This document shows positions 1-6,012 of a DNA stretch of 6,740 bases, piece by piece. The first letter of the stretch is position 1; every line of letters starts with the position of its first letter. The notes under the pieces were generated by a model that was not told the origin of the DNA, did not search any database, and saw only the letters and a list, made by a program, of their open reading frames with translations. The position numbers and the translations under genes are program-made. Origin of the DNA: an uncultured Anaerosolibacter sp. (GTDB lineage Bacteria > Bacillota_A > Clostridia > Peptostreptococcales > Thermotaleaceae); the NCBI GenBank assembly GCA_937948705.1, contig CALECF010000171.1:1-6740 (forward strand), given 5' to 3'.

Positions 1-742
1 TGGCAGTATCCCCATTGGCTGCGACCCGGTCTGCACCCACAATCACTACGTCGACTTTTCCTTGCGACATTAGAAATCCGGCCATGTTGTCACAGATTAG
101 GGTTACATCTATTTCAGCTTGATGAAGTTCATAGGAGGTTAATCTTGCGCCTTGCAGATAGGGCCTTGTTTCATCTGCATAGACTTTCATGGCCCATCCT
201 TTTTCCTTGGCGATATACATGGGAGCTGTTGCTGTACCATATTTAGCTGTAGCCAGGCTACCCGCATTGCAATGGGTAAGAATCCGTATGCCATCTCTTA
301 GCAAGGGCATGAAATTCTCTCCAATAGATCGGTTGATGGATTCATCTTCTTTCTGGATTTCAATGGCTTCTTCTAGTAGTAGACGTTTTTTATCCTCTAA
401 AGATCTATCTGCTAATTCAAAGGCTCTTTTGACCATACGATCTATAGCCCAAAATAGGTTAACGGCTGTGGGTCTTGATTGGCGTAGGTATTCAGCATTT
501 TCCTTTATCAATTCAACAAAGCTTTGATGGTCATCTACAGATGCATCCTTGATCCCGATATACATCCCATATGCTGCTGTTATACCGATAAGAGGAGCTC
601 CTCTTAACTCCATGTCTTTTATAGCATGAAAAACTTCTTGAATTGTTTTTTTTGTATTATATTCTGTTACTTCTGGTAATTTTAGTTGATTTAATATGTG
701 TAGGGTATCTTCTTTCCACAGAATAGGTTGTACAAATTCCAC
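1..742 (-). CDS. mtnA: S-methyl-5-thioribose-1-phosphate isomerase (C-terminus beyond the window)
   Basis: It isomerises 5-methylthioribose 1-phosphate to 5-methylthioribulose 1-phosphate, the second step of methylthioribose salvage, in the cytoplasm. The translation is open for 247 codons to the left edge. The family is about 340-350 residues long, so roughly the last 100 are missing. Visible family landmarks are MELRGAPLIGITAAYG (residues 44-59), RPTAVNLFWAI (90-100), ILTHCNAGSLAT (154-165) and IVGADRVAANGDT (234-246). Cys158 and Asp238 fall where the catalytic Cys160 and Asp240 of the Bacillus subtilis enzyme lie. The fold is that of the eIF2B-alpha-like isomerases. The start is a GTG (742-740), chosen because a strong AAGGAGG sits 10 bases upstream and the protein begins at the usual point (EFVQPILWK). 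The gene starts 15 bases after the mtnK stop, so the two are almost certainly co-transcribed and perhaps translationally coupled. The identification is very secure. Confidence 0.96.
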   Translation of the reverse strand, partial: MEFVQPILWKEDTLHILNQLKLPEVTEYNTKKTIQEVFHAIKDMELRGAPLIGITAAYGMYIGIKDASVDDHQSFVELIKENAEYLRQSRPTAVNLFWAIDRMVKRAFELADRSLEDKKRLLLEEAIEIQKEDESINRSIGENFMPLLRDGIRILTHCNAGSLATAKYGTATAPMYIAKEKGWAMKVYADETRPYLQGARLTSYELHQAEIDVTLICDNMAGFLMSQGKVDVVIVGADRVAANGDTA

Positions 743-752
743 TAGAATCAGT

Positions 753-759
753 CCTCCTT
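753..759 (-). promoter_or_regulatory. Ribosome binding site deciding the GTG start of mtnA
   Basis: Read on the minus strand this is AAGGAGG, followed by ten bases and then GTG. It overlaps the last bases of the mtnK stop codon (TAA, 760-758). It is the only strong Shine-Dalgarno near the start of mtnA and it supports the non-ATG start. Confidence 0.85.
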
Positions 760-1960
760 AAAATATTGTATTACGTACAAGTTTTGTCACATCTTCAAAA
801 TGGTGAAAATTAGCGCGATTTAATACTAAGCATTCTGCTAATTCAAGTACTGCTATTTGAACAGATTTTCTTTTTTCAAGGTCTTCAATACCATCCACAT
901 CAATATTATGAGCTAACCCATGCATTCTTCGAATCATCACTGCTCCTGCGTAGCCAACCGCATCTACAAAGATATTTCTCATGTAGAATTCTTGATAACC
1001 CATTACTTTTGCTGATATATCTCGCACATCCTTATTCCAATTATTCTTAAACTTTTCTTCGAATTGCTTATATAACGTATCGATAGTATCTAGTAAATAG
1101 ATTCGGTAATCCTGTACCTTAGCTGAATCTATGTTTTTTCCACTCCATGAGATATAGTTAATTAGAAGATTTCCGATAATCTTGCCAATGTCAAAGGAAG
1201 AGGGGCCTACAAAGGCAAATTCTGTGTCGAAAGCGCGCGTTTCATTCGCATCTGCAAAGATGGACCCTGTATGTAGGTCTCCATGGAGTAGGCTTTGGGC
1301 TTCTGTTAAAAACTTATATTTCAACTTAGATACTTCCAACCAAAGGATTTCCTTTTTCCAGAAGACATCCTCGAGATAGGGTCTTAAGATAGGGTTGATA
1401 TTGTTTCTTTCTGCGTCATAATAGGGATCTGTGAAGATTAAATCCTCCGAAATCTCACAGAGTTCAGGATTTACAAATTTCTGTACCAATTGTTTCTTGG
1501 TTTCAGAATTCATATATAGATCAGAGGTGTAGAAAAGCATATTGGCCAGAAAGGTTGAAATGTGGTCGGAGAATTTTGGAAATTTCTTCATCTGAACCAT
1601 GCCATAACGCATAAGGCTGAGATGGGATAAATCCTCCATGATAATTAATGCCATATCATCGTTACGATGGTACAGTTTTGGAACCAAACCTGGTACTAGG
1701 TCATTTTGAATCTCTAGGGCATCAGCTTCTATGATTGTACGATGAATGCTTAAAGGCCAACTTTCCCCTACTATACGAACATAAGGTAAAGCTTGTTTTA
1801 TGACTACTGATTTTTCCGCCCCATTGTCCTTGATAATAAAAACTAGATTGAGATTTCCATCTCCTACTTCTCTACAATCTAGGCTCTTATGCTCTGAAAA
1901 GATACCTGCTTTTACTACATAGTCAATAGCTTTCTGTTCATCCAATTTATAATATTGCAT
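758..1960 (-). CDS. mtnK: S-methyl-5-thioribose kinase
   Basis: It phosphorylates 5-methylthioribose with ATP to methylthioribose 1-phosphate, the substrate of MtnA encoded just downstream. The protein has 400 residues, the normal size for bacterial MtnK. It belongs to the aminoglycoside-phosphotransferase/choline-kinase-like fold. Visible parts are a glycine-rich nucleotide loop (VGDGNLNLVFII, 32-43), the ATP-binding lysine in VVIKQALPYVR (Lys55), the hinge-like IIMEDLSHL (106-114), the catalytic loop LLHGDLHTGS (224-233, Asp228) and the metal-binding AFDTEFAFVGP (243-253, Asp245 and Glu247). A conserved double arginine (VMIRRMHG) lies near the C-terminus. The ATG at 1960 has AAGGAGGG about eight bases upstream. 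The gene is first in the mtnK-mtnA operon. All expected active-site residues are present, so the enzyme should be functional. Confidence 0.97.
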   Translation of the reverse strand: MQYYKLDEQKAIDYVVKAGIFSEHKSLDCREVGDGNLNLVFIIKDNGAEKSVVIKQALPYVRIVGESWPLSIHRTIIEADALEIQNDLVPGLVPKLYHRNDDMALIIMEDLSHLSLMRYGMVQMKKFPKFSDHISTFLANMLFYTSDLYMNSETKKQLVQKFVNPELCEISEDLIFTDPYYDAERNNINPILRPYLEDVFWKKEILWLEVSKLKYKFLTEAQSLLHGDLHTGSIFADANETRAFDTEFAFVGPSSFDIGKIIGNLLINYISWSGKNIDSAKVQDYRIYLLDTIDTLYKQFEEKFKNNWNKDVRDISAKVMGYQEFYMRNIFVDAVGYAGAVMIRRMHGLAHNIDVDGIEDLEKRKSVQIAVLELAECLVLNRANFHHFEDVTKLVRNTIF

Positions 1961-1981
1961 AACTAAACCCTCCTTGTATTA

Positions 1982-2093
1982 TGGCTTAATAATCTGATTA
2001 CCTTAAATATTTAGATAAATTCTACATACTTTTTTTATATCCTCTTTATCAATGGCTTCGCAAAGATATTCGTAAAAATATTAGATTAAGCCA
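1982..2093 (-). repeat. Long-range inverted repeat in front of mtnK (possible leader stem)
   Basis: TGGCTTAA at 1982-1989 is the exact reverse complement of TTAAGCCA at 2086-2093. Pairing continues for three more bases (1993-1995 with 2083-2085) after a three-base bulge. The outer 3' arm, as RNA, ends about 20 bases before the mtnK start. A second AAGCCA (minus strand, 2057-2052) lies between the arms and could pair with the same 5' arm, so two alternative stems can be drawn. If the candidate promoter at 2034-2063 is the real one, the 5' arm would not be transcribed and the repeat would be incidental. Confidence 0.3.
2034..2063 (-). promoter_or_regulatory. Candidate sigma-A promoter for mtnK-mtnA
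   Basis: On the minus strand, TTGCGA (2063-2058) is followed after 18 bases by TATAAA (2039-2034). The match is four of six at -35 and five of six at -10. Transcription would start near 2027, giving a leader of about 65 bases before the mtnK ATG, too short for an S-box riboswitch. This is inferred from consensus only; the AT-rich surroundings make chance matches possible. Confidence 0.45.
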
Positions 2094-2122
2094 GTATATA
2101 AGGACTACTTATTGTGATGCAC

Positions 2123-2154
2123 ATTCGTAAAATCTTTAATATTATTTCACGAAT
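2123..2154. repeat. Inverted repeat, possible operator in the mtnK / SIMPL intergenic region
   Basis: ATTCGTAAAA (2123-2132) and TTTCACGAAT (2145-2154) form ten-base arms with one mismatch around a 12-base AT-only-plus-C spacer. A further direct copy of ATTCGTAAAA lies at 2068-2077, inside the mtnK upstream region. Three copies of one decamer within 90 bases could be binding half-sites. The sequence is very AT-rich, so chance is a real alternative. The rest of 1961-2387 holds no gene that I can support. Confidence 0.3.
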
Positions 2155-2295
2155 TGAATAGAATTACCACAAATTTGAACCAATGAGAAATGGATAATAA
2201 TTATGGTAGCGTTAAACTAGGTTAAAGGATATGTATAAGTGTTATTGATAAATTAACAATAATAAAAAAATCAAAAATATAGTGCATAAAAGAAC

Positions 2296-2323
2296 CGATC
2301 CATTGTTGTATGGATCGTATAAT
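2296..2323 (+). promoter_or_regulatory. Palindrome abutting a TATAAT -10 box upstream of the SIMPL gene
   Basis: CGATCCAT (2296-2303) and ATGGATCG (2310-2317) are a perfect eight-base inverted repeat around TGTTGT. TATAAT follows immediately (2318-2323). The palindrome fills the place of the spacer and -35 region of a promoter for the gene starting at 2388, the usual layout of a repressor or activator operator. No good TTGACA-like -35 box is present, which would suit an activator-dependent promoter. A second TATAAT at 2347-2352 also lacks a -35 box. No U-run follows the hairpin on the plus strand, so it is not a typical terminator. Confidence 0.45.
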
Positions 2324-2371
2324 GTTCCCATTTCTTTTCTTCTTCATATAATAAAGAGAGATTTTTATAAT

Positions 2372-2380
2372 GGAGAGGAG
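2372..2380 (+). promoter_or_regulatory. Ribosome binding site deciding the SIMPL gene start
   Basis: GGAGAGGAG ends seven bases before the ATG at 2388. An ATG at 2370 lies in the same frame but overlaps this site and has no Shine-Dalgarno of its own, so 2388 is preferred. Confidence 0.75.
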
Positions 2381-2387
2381 AAGAGAT

Positions 2388-3140
2388 ATGTTTTCTATTA
2401 ACGACTATCCACATAGGAATGCCAACACTTATCATAATTTTTACCCATACAATAACCAATATATAGCAGAAAGTGATAAACCCAGACTTTTCGACAGAAA
2501 TGCAAGGATAGAAAAGGGCACAATGACGCTAAATGGTGCTGGCATCATAAGGGTACAACCGGATATTGCCATTGTAGTGCTAGGTGCAATCAGTGAAAAT
2601 ATGGAATTGCGGACTGCGCAACAGGAGAATGCTGAAAAAGTACGGAATATTATTGACACGCTACTAAGGATTGGTATTGAAGAAAGGAATATTGAAACAG
2701 AATCCTATTCAGTTATACCACAGTATGATTATGTAGAAGGTGCACAGGTCTTTCGTGGATATAGAGTGACAAACAATTTGAAGGTAACCATCCGAGATAT
2801 GGATAGAGTGGGAGCGGTGGTAGATGCTGCCGTAGCAAGTGGTGCCAATGTAGTATATAATGTAAACTTTACAATATCTGATCCCACTCGTGTCTATAAA
2901 ATGGCACTATCCCAAGCTATTGTAGATGCGATCAATAAGGCTATTACAATTGAACGTACGCTAAATATTATTGTAGATAAAACGCCAAACACTATCGAAG
3001 AAGAGAGTATTAGCACTGGTATTATACGTGAAAGAGATGAGCTCTTCTCTCCAATCGCTACAACGCCAATAGTTGGTGGACGGATTGAGGTTGTTGCAAG
3101 AATAAAAGCAACCTTTGGCTATAGAAAACTTTTAAAGTAA
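2388..3140 (+). CDS. SIMPL-domain (DUF541) protein, no signal peptide
   Basis: The protein has 250 residues from the chosen ATG and belongs to the SIMPL/DUF541 family, which includes E. coli YggE and Brucella BP26. Family members have been linked to oxidative-stress tolerance and oligomeric assemblies, but no biochemical reaction is established. Residues 1-37 are polar and rich in Asn and Tyr. The SIMPL domain follows, with the typical opening MTLNGAGIIRVQPDIAIVVLGA (part of 46-67), then an Ala/Gln/Asn helix (QQENAEKVRN), the motif ESYSVIPQYDY and FRGYRVTNNLKVTI. Unlike YggE and BP26 it has no hydrophobic N-terminal signal sequence, so it should be cytoplasmic or reach its site by another route. 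The permease starts 130 bases downstream on the same strand and no terminator is visible between them, so co-transcription is possible. Its biological role here is unknown. Confidence 0.9.
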   Translation: MFSINDYPHRNANTYHNFYPYNNQYIAESDKPRLFDRNARIEKGTMTLNGAGIIRVQPDIAIVVLGAISENMELRTAQQENAEKVRNIIDTLLRIGIEERNIETESYSVIPQYDYVEGAQVFRGYRVTNNLKVTIRDMDRVGAVVDAAVASGANVVYNVNFTISDPTRVYKMALSQAIVDAINKAITIERTLNIIVDKTPNTIEEESISTGIIRERDELFSPIATTPIVGGRIEVVARIKATFGYRKLLK

Positions 3141-3256
3141 ACGAACCGTGGATACATGAAAATTAATGTTTAATAGGGCATATGGTATAACGTCACAATC
3201 ATCTTTTCATAATAGGAATACAATGGGTGAATACTATTGTATAGACATGAAAAATT

Positions 3257-3264
3257 TAGGAGGT
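3257..3264 (+). promoter_or_regulatory. Ribosome binding site deciding the permease start
   Basis: TAGGAGGT ends six bases before the ATG at 3271. In-frame ATGs exist upstream (3166, 3223 and 3247), but they lack a comparable Shine-Dalgarno. They would also add a polar extension without similarity to permease N-termini. Confidence 0.85.
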
Positions 3265-3270
3265 ATTGTG

Positions 3271-4770
3271 ATGGAAAAAAGTCATAAAGGATTGTCAGCA
3301 TGGCAATTAACTATGATGGCTCTGGGAACAGTAGTAGGAGGATCATTCTTTCTGGGGACATCTGTGGCCATTCGAGCTGCAGGCCCCGCTGTTCTAATTT
3401 CATATATATTGGGCGGAATTTTAGTATATTTCATTCTTTTCGCTTTATCAGAAATGACGGTAGCAGATCCACAGCCCGGCTCATTTCGTACTTTTGCTGA
3501 AAAAGCTTTTGGCCCAGGATTAGGGTTTGTAGTTGGGTGGGTTTATTGGACGGGTATTGTTTTAGCCATGTCGAGTGAGGCAACTGCAGTATCCATTTTC
3601 CTGAGAGCTTGGTTTCCCGGAGTTTCAGTGCCTTTAATAGGGTCTTTTGTTATCGTTGTGGTAACTTTGCTTAATTTATTAGGTGCTGACCGACTAAGCA
3701 AATTAGAAAGTGGTCTTGCAGCAATAAAACTACTTGCCATCGTTGGGTTTGTAGTGTTGGGCGTGGCACTGATTATCGGTTTTGTTCCCAACACACCGAT
3801 GGTGGGAATCGGAGCATTAGATGCAGAACCATGGTTTCCTGCTGGCATGGGAGGAATTGCAGGAAGCATGCTTATTGTTATGTTCACTTATGCAGGCTTT
3901 GAAATTATAGGTCTGGCTGCTTCGGAGACAAGTAGTCCACATAAAACAGTACCAAAGGCTATCAAGTTTACTGTGGGTGGTCTTGTGGGATTGTATGTGG
4001 CGACAATCATCGTGCTCTTACCATTAATTCCTACAGATATTCTGGATGTGGAAAGAAGTCCTATGGTTTTAGCTTTAACCAGATGGCGATTAGGATGGGC
4101 TGGAAATGTCATGAATATCGTTTTGATTACTGCAATTCTGTCTACTATGCTGGCAGCTATGTTTGGTTTAGGAAGAATGATTCGATCCTTAGCAGATGAA
4201 GGTCATGCGCCATACTGGCTAAAAGATAAAGGAGATATACCTTATCGTGGAATTCTTTTTTCTGGTGCTGCAATGCTGGGAGGGCTTTTTATTGGATTTG
4301 CACTTCCTGAACAAATCTATATATTTCTGGTAAGCTCTGGTGGATTTGCACTTCTTTTTACATATATGATCATACTGGTAACACATTATAAGTTCAGAAA
4401 AGACAATGGCTGTCCACCAAGGGGGAATTGTCAGCTTCCAGGATACCCCTATTCATCTTGGTTAACTTTAATCAGTATCATTGCAATTATTATAAGTATG
4501 CCATTGATTCCAGGACAAGGATCGGGATTACTTGCAGGACTAGTGCTGACAGCTTTGTATACTGCTATATATTTGTTTAAAAAAAGGTATCTTCAAAATA
4601 TATCCACGGATACTTCTCTAACGAAAGAGAAAAAAACATCGAAAAGGCTAGAACGGCTAAAACCACAAACCCATATGGAAATTGCAGATGAGCTTAACGC
4701 TGACATCCTGCCGATAGAAAATAATAAAAAAGAAAAAAATGACGCTACGATAGAAAAATCTAGAAAATGA
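3271..4770 (+). CDS. Amino-acid permease, APC superfamily
   Basis: This is a 499-residue integral membrane protein expected to import an amino acid by cation symport across the cytoplasmic membrane. It opens with GLSAWQLTMMALGTVVGGSF (7-26), the conserved broken first helix of APC transporters. About 12 hydrophobic segments can be drawn: roughly 11-30, 40-60, 84-106, 117-137, 149-171, 195-218, 233-253, 280-302, 328-345, 350-372, 395-412 and 416-436. The family motif FTYAGFEIIGLAASE (205-219), followed by SSPHKTVPKAI (221-231), is characteristic of the bacterial amino-acid permease group (AAT-like, as in YvbW- or RocE-type proteins). The last 60 or so residues (after 437) are charged and lysine-rich, probably a cytoplasmic tail. 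The substrate cannot be read from the sequence. Proximity to mtnKA is suggestive of methionine-related transport at most, because those genes are on the other strand. No T-box leader is visible in the 130 bases upstream. Confidence 0.93.
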   Translation: MEKSHKGLSAWQLTMMALGTVVGGSFFLGTSVAIRAAGPAVLISYILGGILVYFILFALSEMTVADPQPGSFRTFAEKAFGPGLGFVVGWVYWTGIVLAMSSEATAVSIFLRAWFPGVSVPLIGSFVIVVVTLLNLLGADRLSKLESGLAAIKLLAIVGFVVLGVALIIGFVPNTPMVGIGALDAEPWFPAGMGGIAGSMLIVMFTYAGFEIIGLAASETSSPHKTVPKAIKFTVGGLVGLYVATIIVLLPLIPTDILDVERSPMVLALTRWRLGWAGNVMNIVLITAILSTMLAAMFGLGRMIRSLADEGHAPYWLKDKGDIPYRGILFSGAAMLGGLFIGFALPEQIYIFLVSSGGFALLFTYMIILVTHYKFRKDNGCPPRGNCQLPGYPYSSWLTLISIIAIIISMPLIPGQGSGLLAGLVLTALYTAIYLFKKRYLQNISTDTSLTKEKKTSKRLERLKPQTHMEIADELNADILPIENNKKEKNDATIEKSRK

Positions 4771-4854
4771 GTCCCATGATTATGACAATAATCGAAAGAT
4801 TTACCAGTCAAATGTGTCAGAGTGGGATTCGATTGAAAATATAGTAATTGACAA

Positions 4855-4880
4855 AAGAAGACGTACATACTAGTCTTCTT
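4855..4880 (+). terminator. Hairpin downstream of the permease gene, possible terminator
   Basis: AAGAAGAC (4855-4862) and GTCTTCTT (4873-4880) form a perfect eight-base stem with a ten-base loop, about 85 bases after the permease stop. The bases after it (CTGTTATG) are only weakly U-rich, so this is a poor intrinsic terminator on the plus strand. On the minus strand the following bases (TTTTGTCAATTAC) give a better U-run, but no minus-strand gene lies there. A TTGACA at 4848-4853 precedes it without a properly spaced -10 box. The rest of 4771-4950 shows no supportable gene. Confidence 0.35.
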
Positions 4881-4958
4881 CTGTTATGATCCAAAAGAAT
4901 GTGTTACATTATTAGCAGTAGTACACTTACGAACCACAGAAAACAATATAAATGCGTA

Positions 4959-4987
4959 TTTATATAAATTATGGTTTGTATTATAAT
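4959..4987 (+). promoter_or_regulatory. Candidate sigma-A promoter for the selenoprotein gene
   Basis: TTTATA (4959-4964) is followed after exactly 17 bases by a perfect TATAAT (4982-4987). Transcription would begin near 4994, giving a leader of about 85 bases before the ATG at 5081. The -35 box matches the consensus at four of six positions. This is inferred from consensus spacing only. Confidence 0.5.
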
Positions 4988-5080
4988 GTTAATTAGGTAG
5001 ATCCTACTAAATCGATACGGAAATACGGGGTAAAATAGGGTCAGTATAAGGGATGTTTTTAGAGGATGGGGGTGGCATTT

Positions 5081-5863
5081 ATGGGGGAAGTACATTTGAA
5101 CCTTGGCGGTGGTTGCTGAGGTCCCTTAGATGCAGGTGCTGGTCAGTACCAAGAAGGAAACAAAGACAATTGTCTAGTTTGTGGAGAAATACTGGACTAT
5201 TTCCAATATGGAAAAGAACTCAGATGTATGGACTGCGGTAAGATGGAGATAGGCTATGTTCATTGTTCAAAAGGACATTATGTTTGTGATCATTGCCATG
5301 GTAAAAAATCCTATGATATAATTTTAGATTTAATATTTTTAGCAAAGGATACAAACCCTATAAGGATAGCAGAAAAAATCATTGATGAGGCTCCCATACC
5401 TATGCTAGGCTGTGAACATGCTTGGATTGCTTCGGGAGCACTTTTAGCTGCAATAAAAAATCATGGAGAGATAGTTATTTCAAAGGAACAGGTTATAGAA
5501 GCACTAAACCGAACACGGAGACAAGCAATTGGCGCATATTGTGGACTAACCGGTGTTTGTGGAATAGCGCCAGCTATAGGTGCCTCATTTAGTGTTATTT
5601 TGGGTGCTGCTTGTCCTAAAAATGAGGAAACAGCCATTACAATGCATGTAGTTTCTAAGATTATTGAAGCAATCGCCAATGAAACAGGGCCCTGCTGCTG
5701 TAAAAATTTTGTACATACAGCGCTGGCAACAAGCTATAAGCTTACAAAGCAATATCTTAAAATCGATCTACCTTGTAGAGACGAGCATATTTGTCAACAT
5801 AGCCACAGACATCCCCATGGCTGTAGAAAAAATCAATGTAAGTACTTCTTACATGCTTATTAA
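5081..5863 (+). CDS. DUF5714-like Cys-rich protein with predicted selenocysteine at residue 13
   Basis: The frame is open for 260 residues if the TGA at 5117-5119 is read as selenocysteine, giving NLGGGCUGP (residues 7-15) near the N-terminus. A zinc-ribbon-like region follows: CLVC (31-34) and CMDC (49-52), then HCSKGHYVCDHCHG (61-74), which I recognise as a hallmark of DUF5714 proteins. The alpha-helical part contains LGCEHAWIASGALLAAI (110-126) and GAYCGLTGVCGIAPAIGA (152-169). The C-terminus carries CCC (205-207) and a His/Cys-rich tail (CQHSHRHPHGC, 238-248). In all there are 19 Cys plus the Sec. The function is unknown; a Cys-Sec pair and many Cys suggest redox or metal chemistry (inference). 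The ATG at 5081 has GGGGGTGG five bases upstream; in-frame ATG 5066 and GTG 5072 are alternatives. Starting at the internal Met (5228) would split the Cys motif and leaves only a weak Shine-Dalgarno. The gene appears monocistronic, between the promoter at 4959 and the terminator at 5898. Confidence 0.82.
5117..5119 (+). other. In-frame UGA, predicted selenocysteine codon
   Basis: This TGA lies in frame between the ATG at 5081 and the stop at 5861-5863. It directly follows a Cys codon and precedes Gly-Pro, so the peptide reads GGGCUGP. A neighbouring Cys, a glycine-rich approach and conserved-looking sequence continuing downstream in the same frame are typical of real Sec sites and are not expected after a true stop. 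Confidence 0.8.
5120..5157 (+). promoter_or_regulatory. Predicted bacterial SECIS hairpin
   Basis: Fifteen bases after the UGA, GGUGC (5135-5139) pairs with GUACC (5146-5150), including one G-U pair, around the six-base loop UGGUCA. CCUU (5124-5127) and AAGG (5154-5157) can form an outer stem. The loop carries GGUC, the same core as the E. coli fdhF SECIS loop (AGGUCU on a GGUUGC/GCACC stem), to which SelB binds. The GGUC starts 22 bases after the UGA, against 19 in fdhF. The bulged U of the fdhF stem is not obvious here. This was folded by eye only. Confidence 0.7.
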
Positions 5864-5897
5864 AAAGAAGGATAATCTTTAAAATCTAGAGCGATAT

Positions 5898-5922
5898 AAA
5901 AGCTACAGTTTATGTAGCTTTT
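5898..5922 (+). terminator. Rho-independent terminator after the selenoprotein gene
   Basis: AAAAGCTACA (5898-5907) and TGTAGCTTTT (5913-5922) form a perfect ten-base stem with a five-base loop (GTTTA). The 3' arm ends in a T-run, with more T-rich sequence after it. It begins 34 bases after the stop codon. The A-tract/T-tract symmetry means it could work in both directions, though no minus-strand gene approaches it here. Confidence 0.8.
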
Positions 5923-6012
5923 GATGTTTATAAATCTAGTAAAGAAGAGATCTCTCGACTGGTAACAATGAAAAATCTAAGAATATAGATAGAATGATTA
6001 TTTGGAGAGATT

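Noticed and set aside
189..527. A 112-codon plus-strand frame opposite mtnA.
   Set aside because: It is antisense to a secure mtnA coding region, Ser-rich, and without a ribosome binding site or recognisable domain.
1961..2369. A SAM-I (S-box) riboswitch upstream of mtnK.
   Set aside because: The minus strand lacks the conserved S-box core blocks (GGAGGGA-type and GGCAACC-type segments).
3166..3270. An N-terminal extension of the permease starting at an upstream ATG.
   Set aside because: The strong AGGAGGT before 3271 and the family-typical N-terminus there make the extension unlikely to be translated.
3141..3270. A T-box leader for the amino-acid permease.
   Set aside because: No T-box core sequence, specifier hairpin or terminator/antiterminator pair could be seen in 130 bases.
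4776..4844. A 22-codon frame (starts MIMTIIERF) just after the permease stop.
   Set aside because: There is no convincing Shine-Dalgarno and no family resemblance; short open frames are expected by chance in this AT-rich spacer.
5117..5119. The TGA as a true stop, making a 12-codon leader peptide or a pseudogene, with the real protein starting at 5228.
   Set aside because: The frame downstream of the TGA is coding-like at once (CLVC completes the CMDC pair), a SECIS-like hairpin is in place, and the Met at 5228 has only a weak Shine-Dalgarno. A nonsense mutation remains possible but is less economical.
5053..5241. A 62-codon plus-strand frame overlapping the start of the selenoprotein gene.
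   Set aside because: It is composed of Arg/Trp/Cys-rich sequence with no recognisable motif and lies out of frame with the DUF5714-like protein; it is a shadow frame.
5664..5882. A 72-codon plus-strand frame overlapping the 3' end of the selenoprotein gene.
   Set aside because: It overlaps the DUF5714-like coding sequence in another frame, shows no motif, and is best explained as a shadow.
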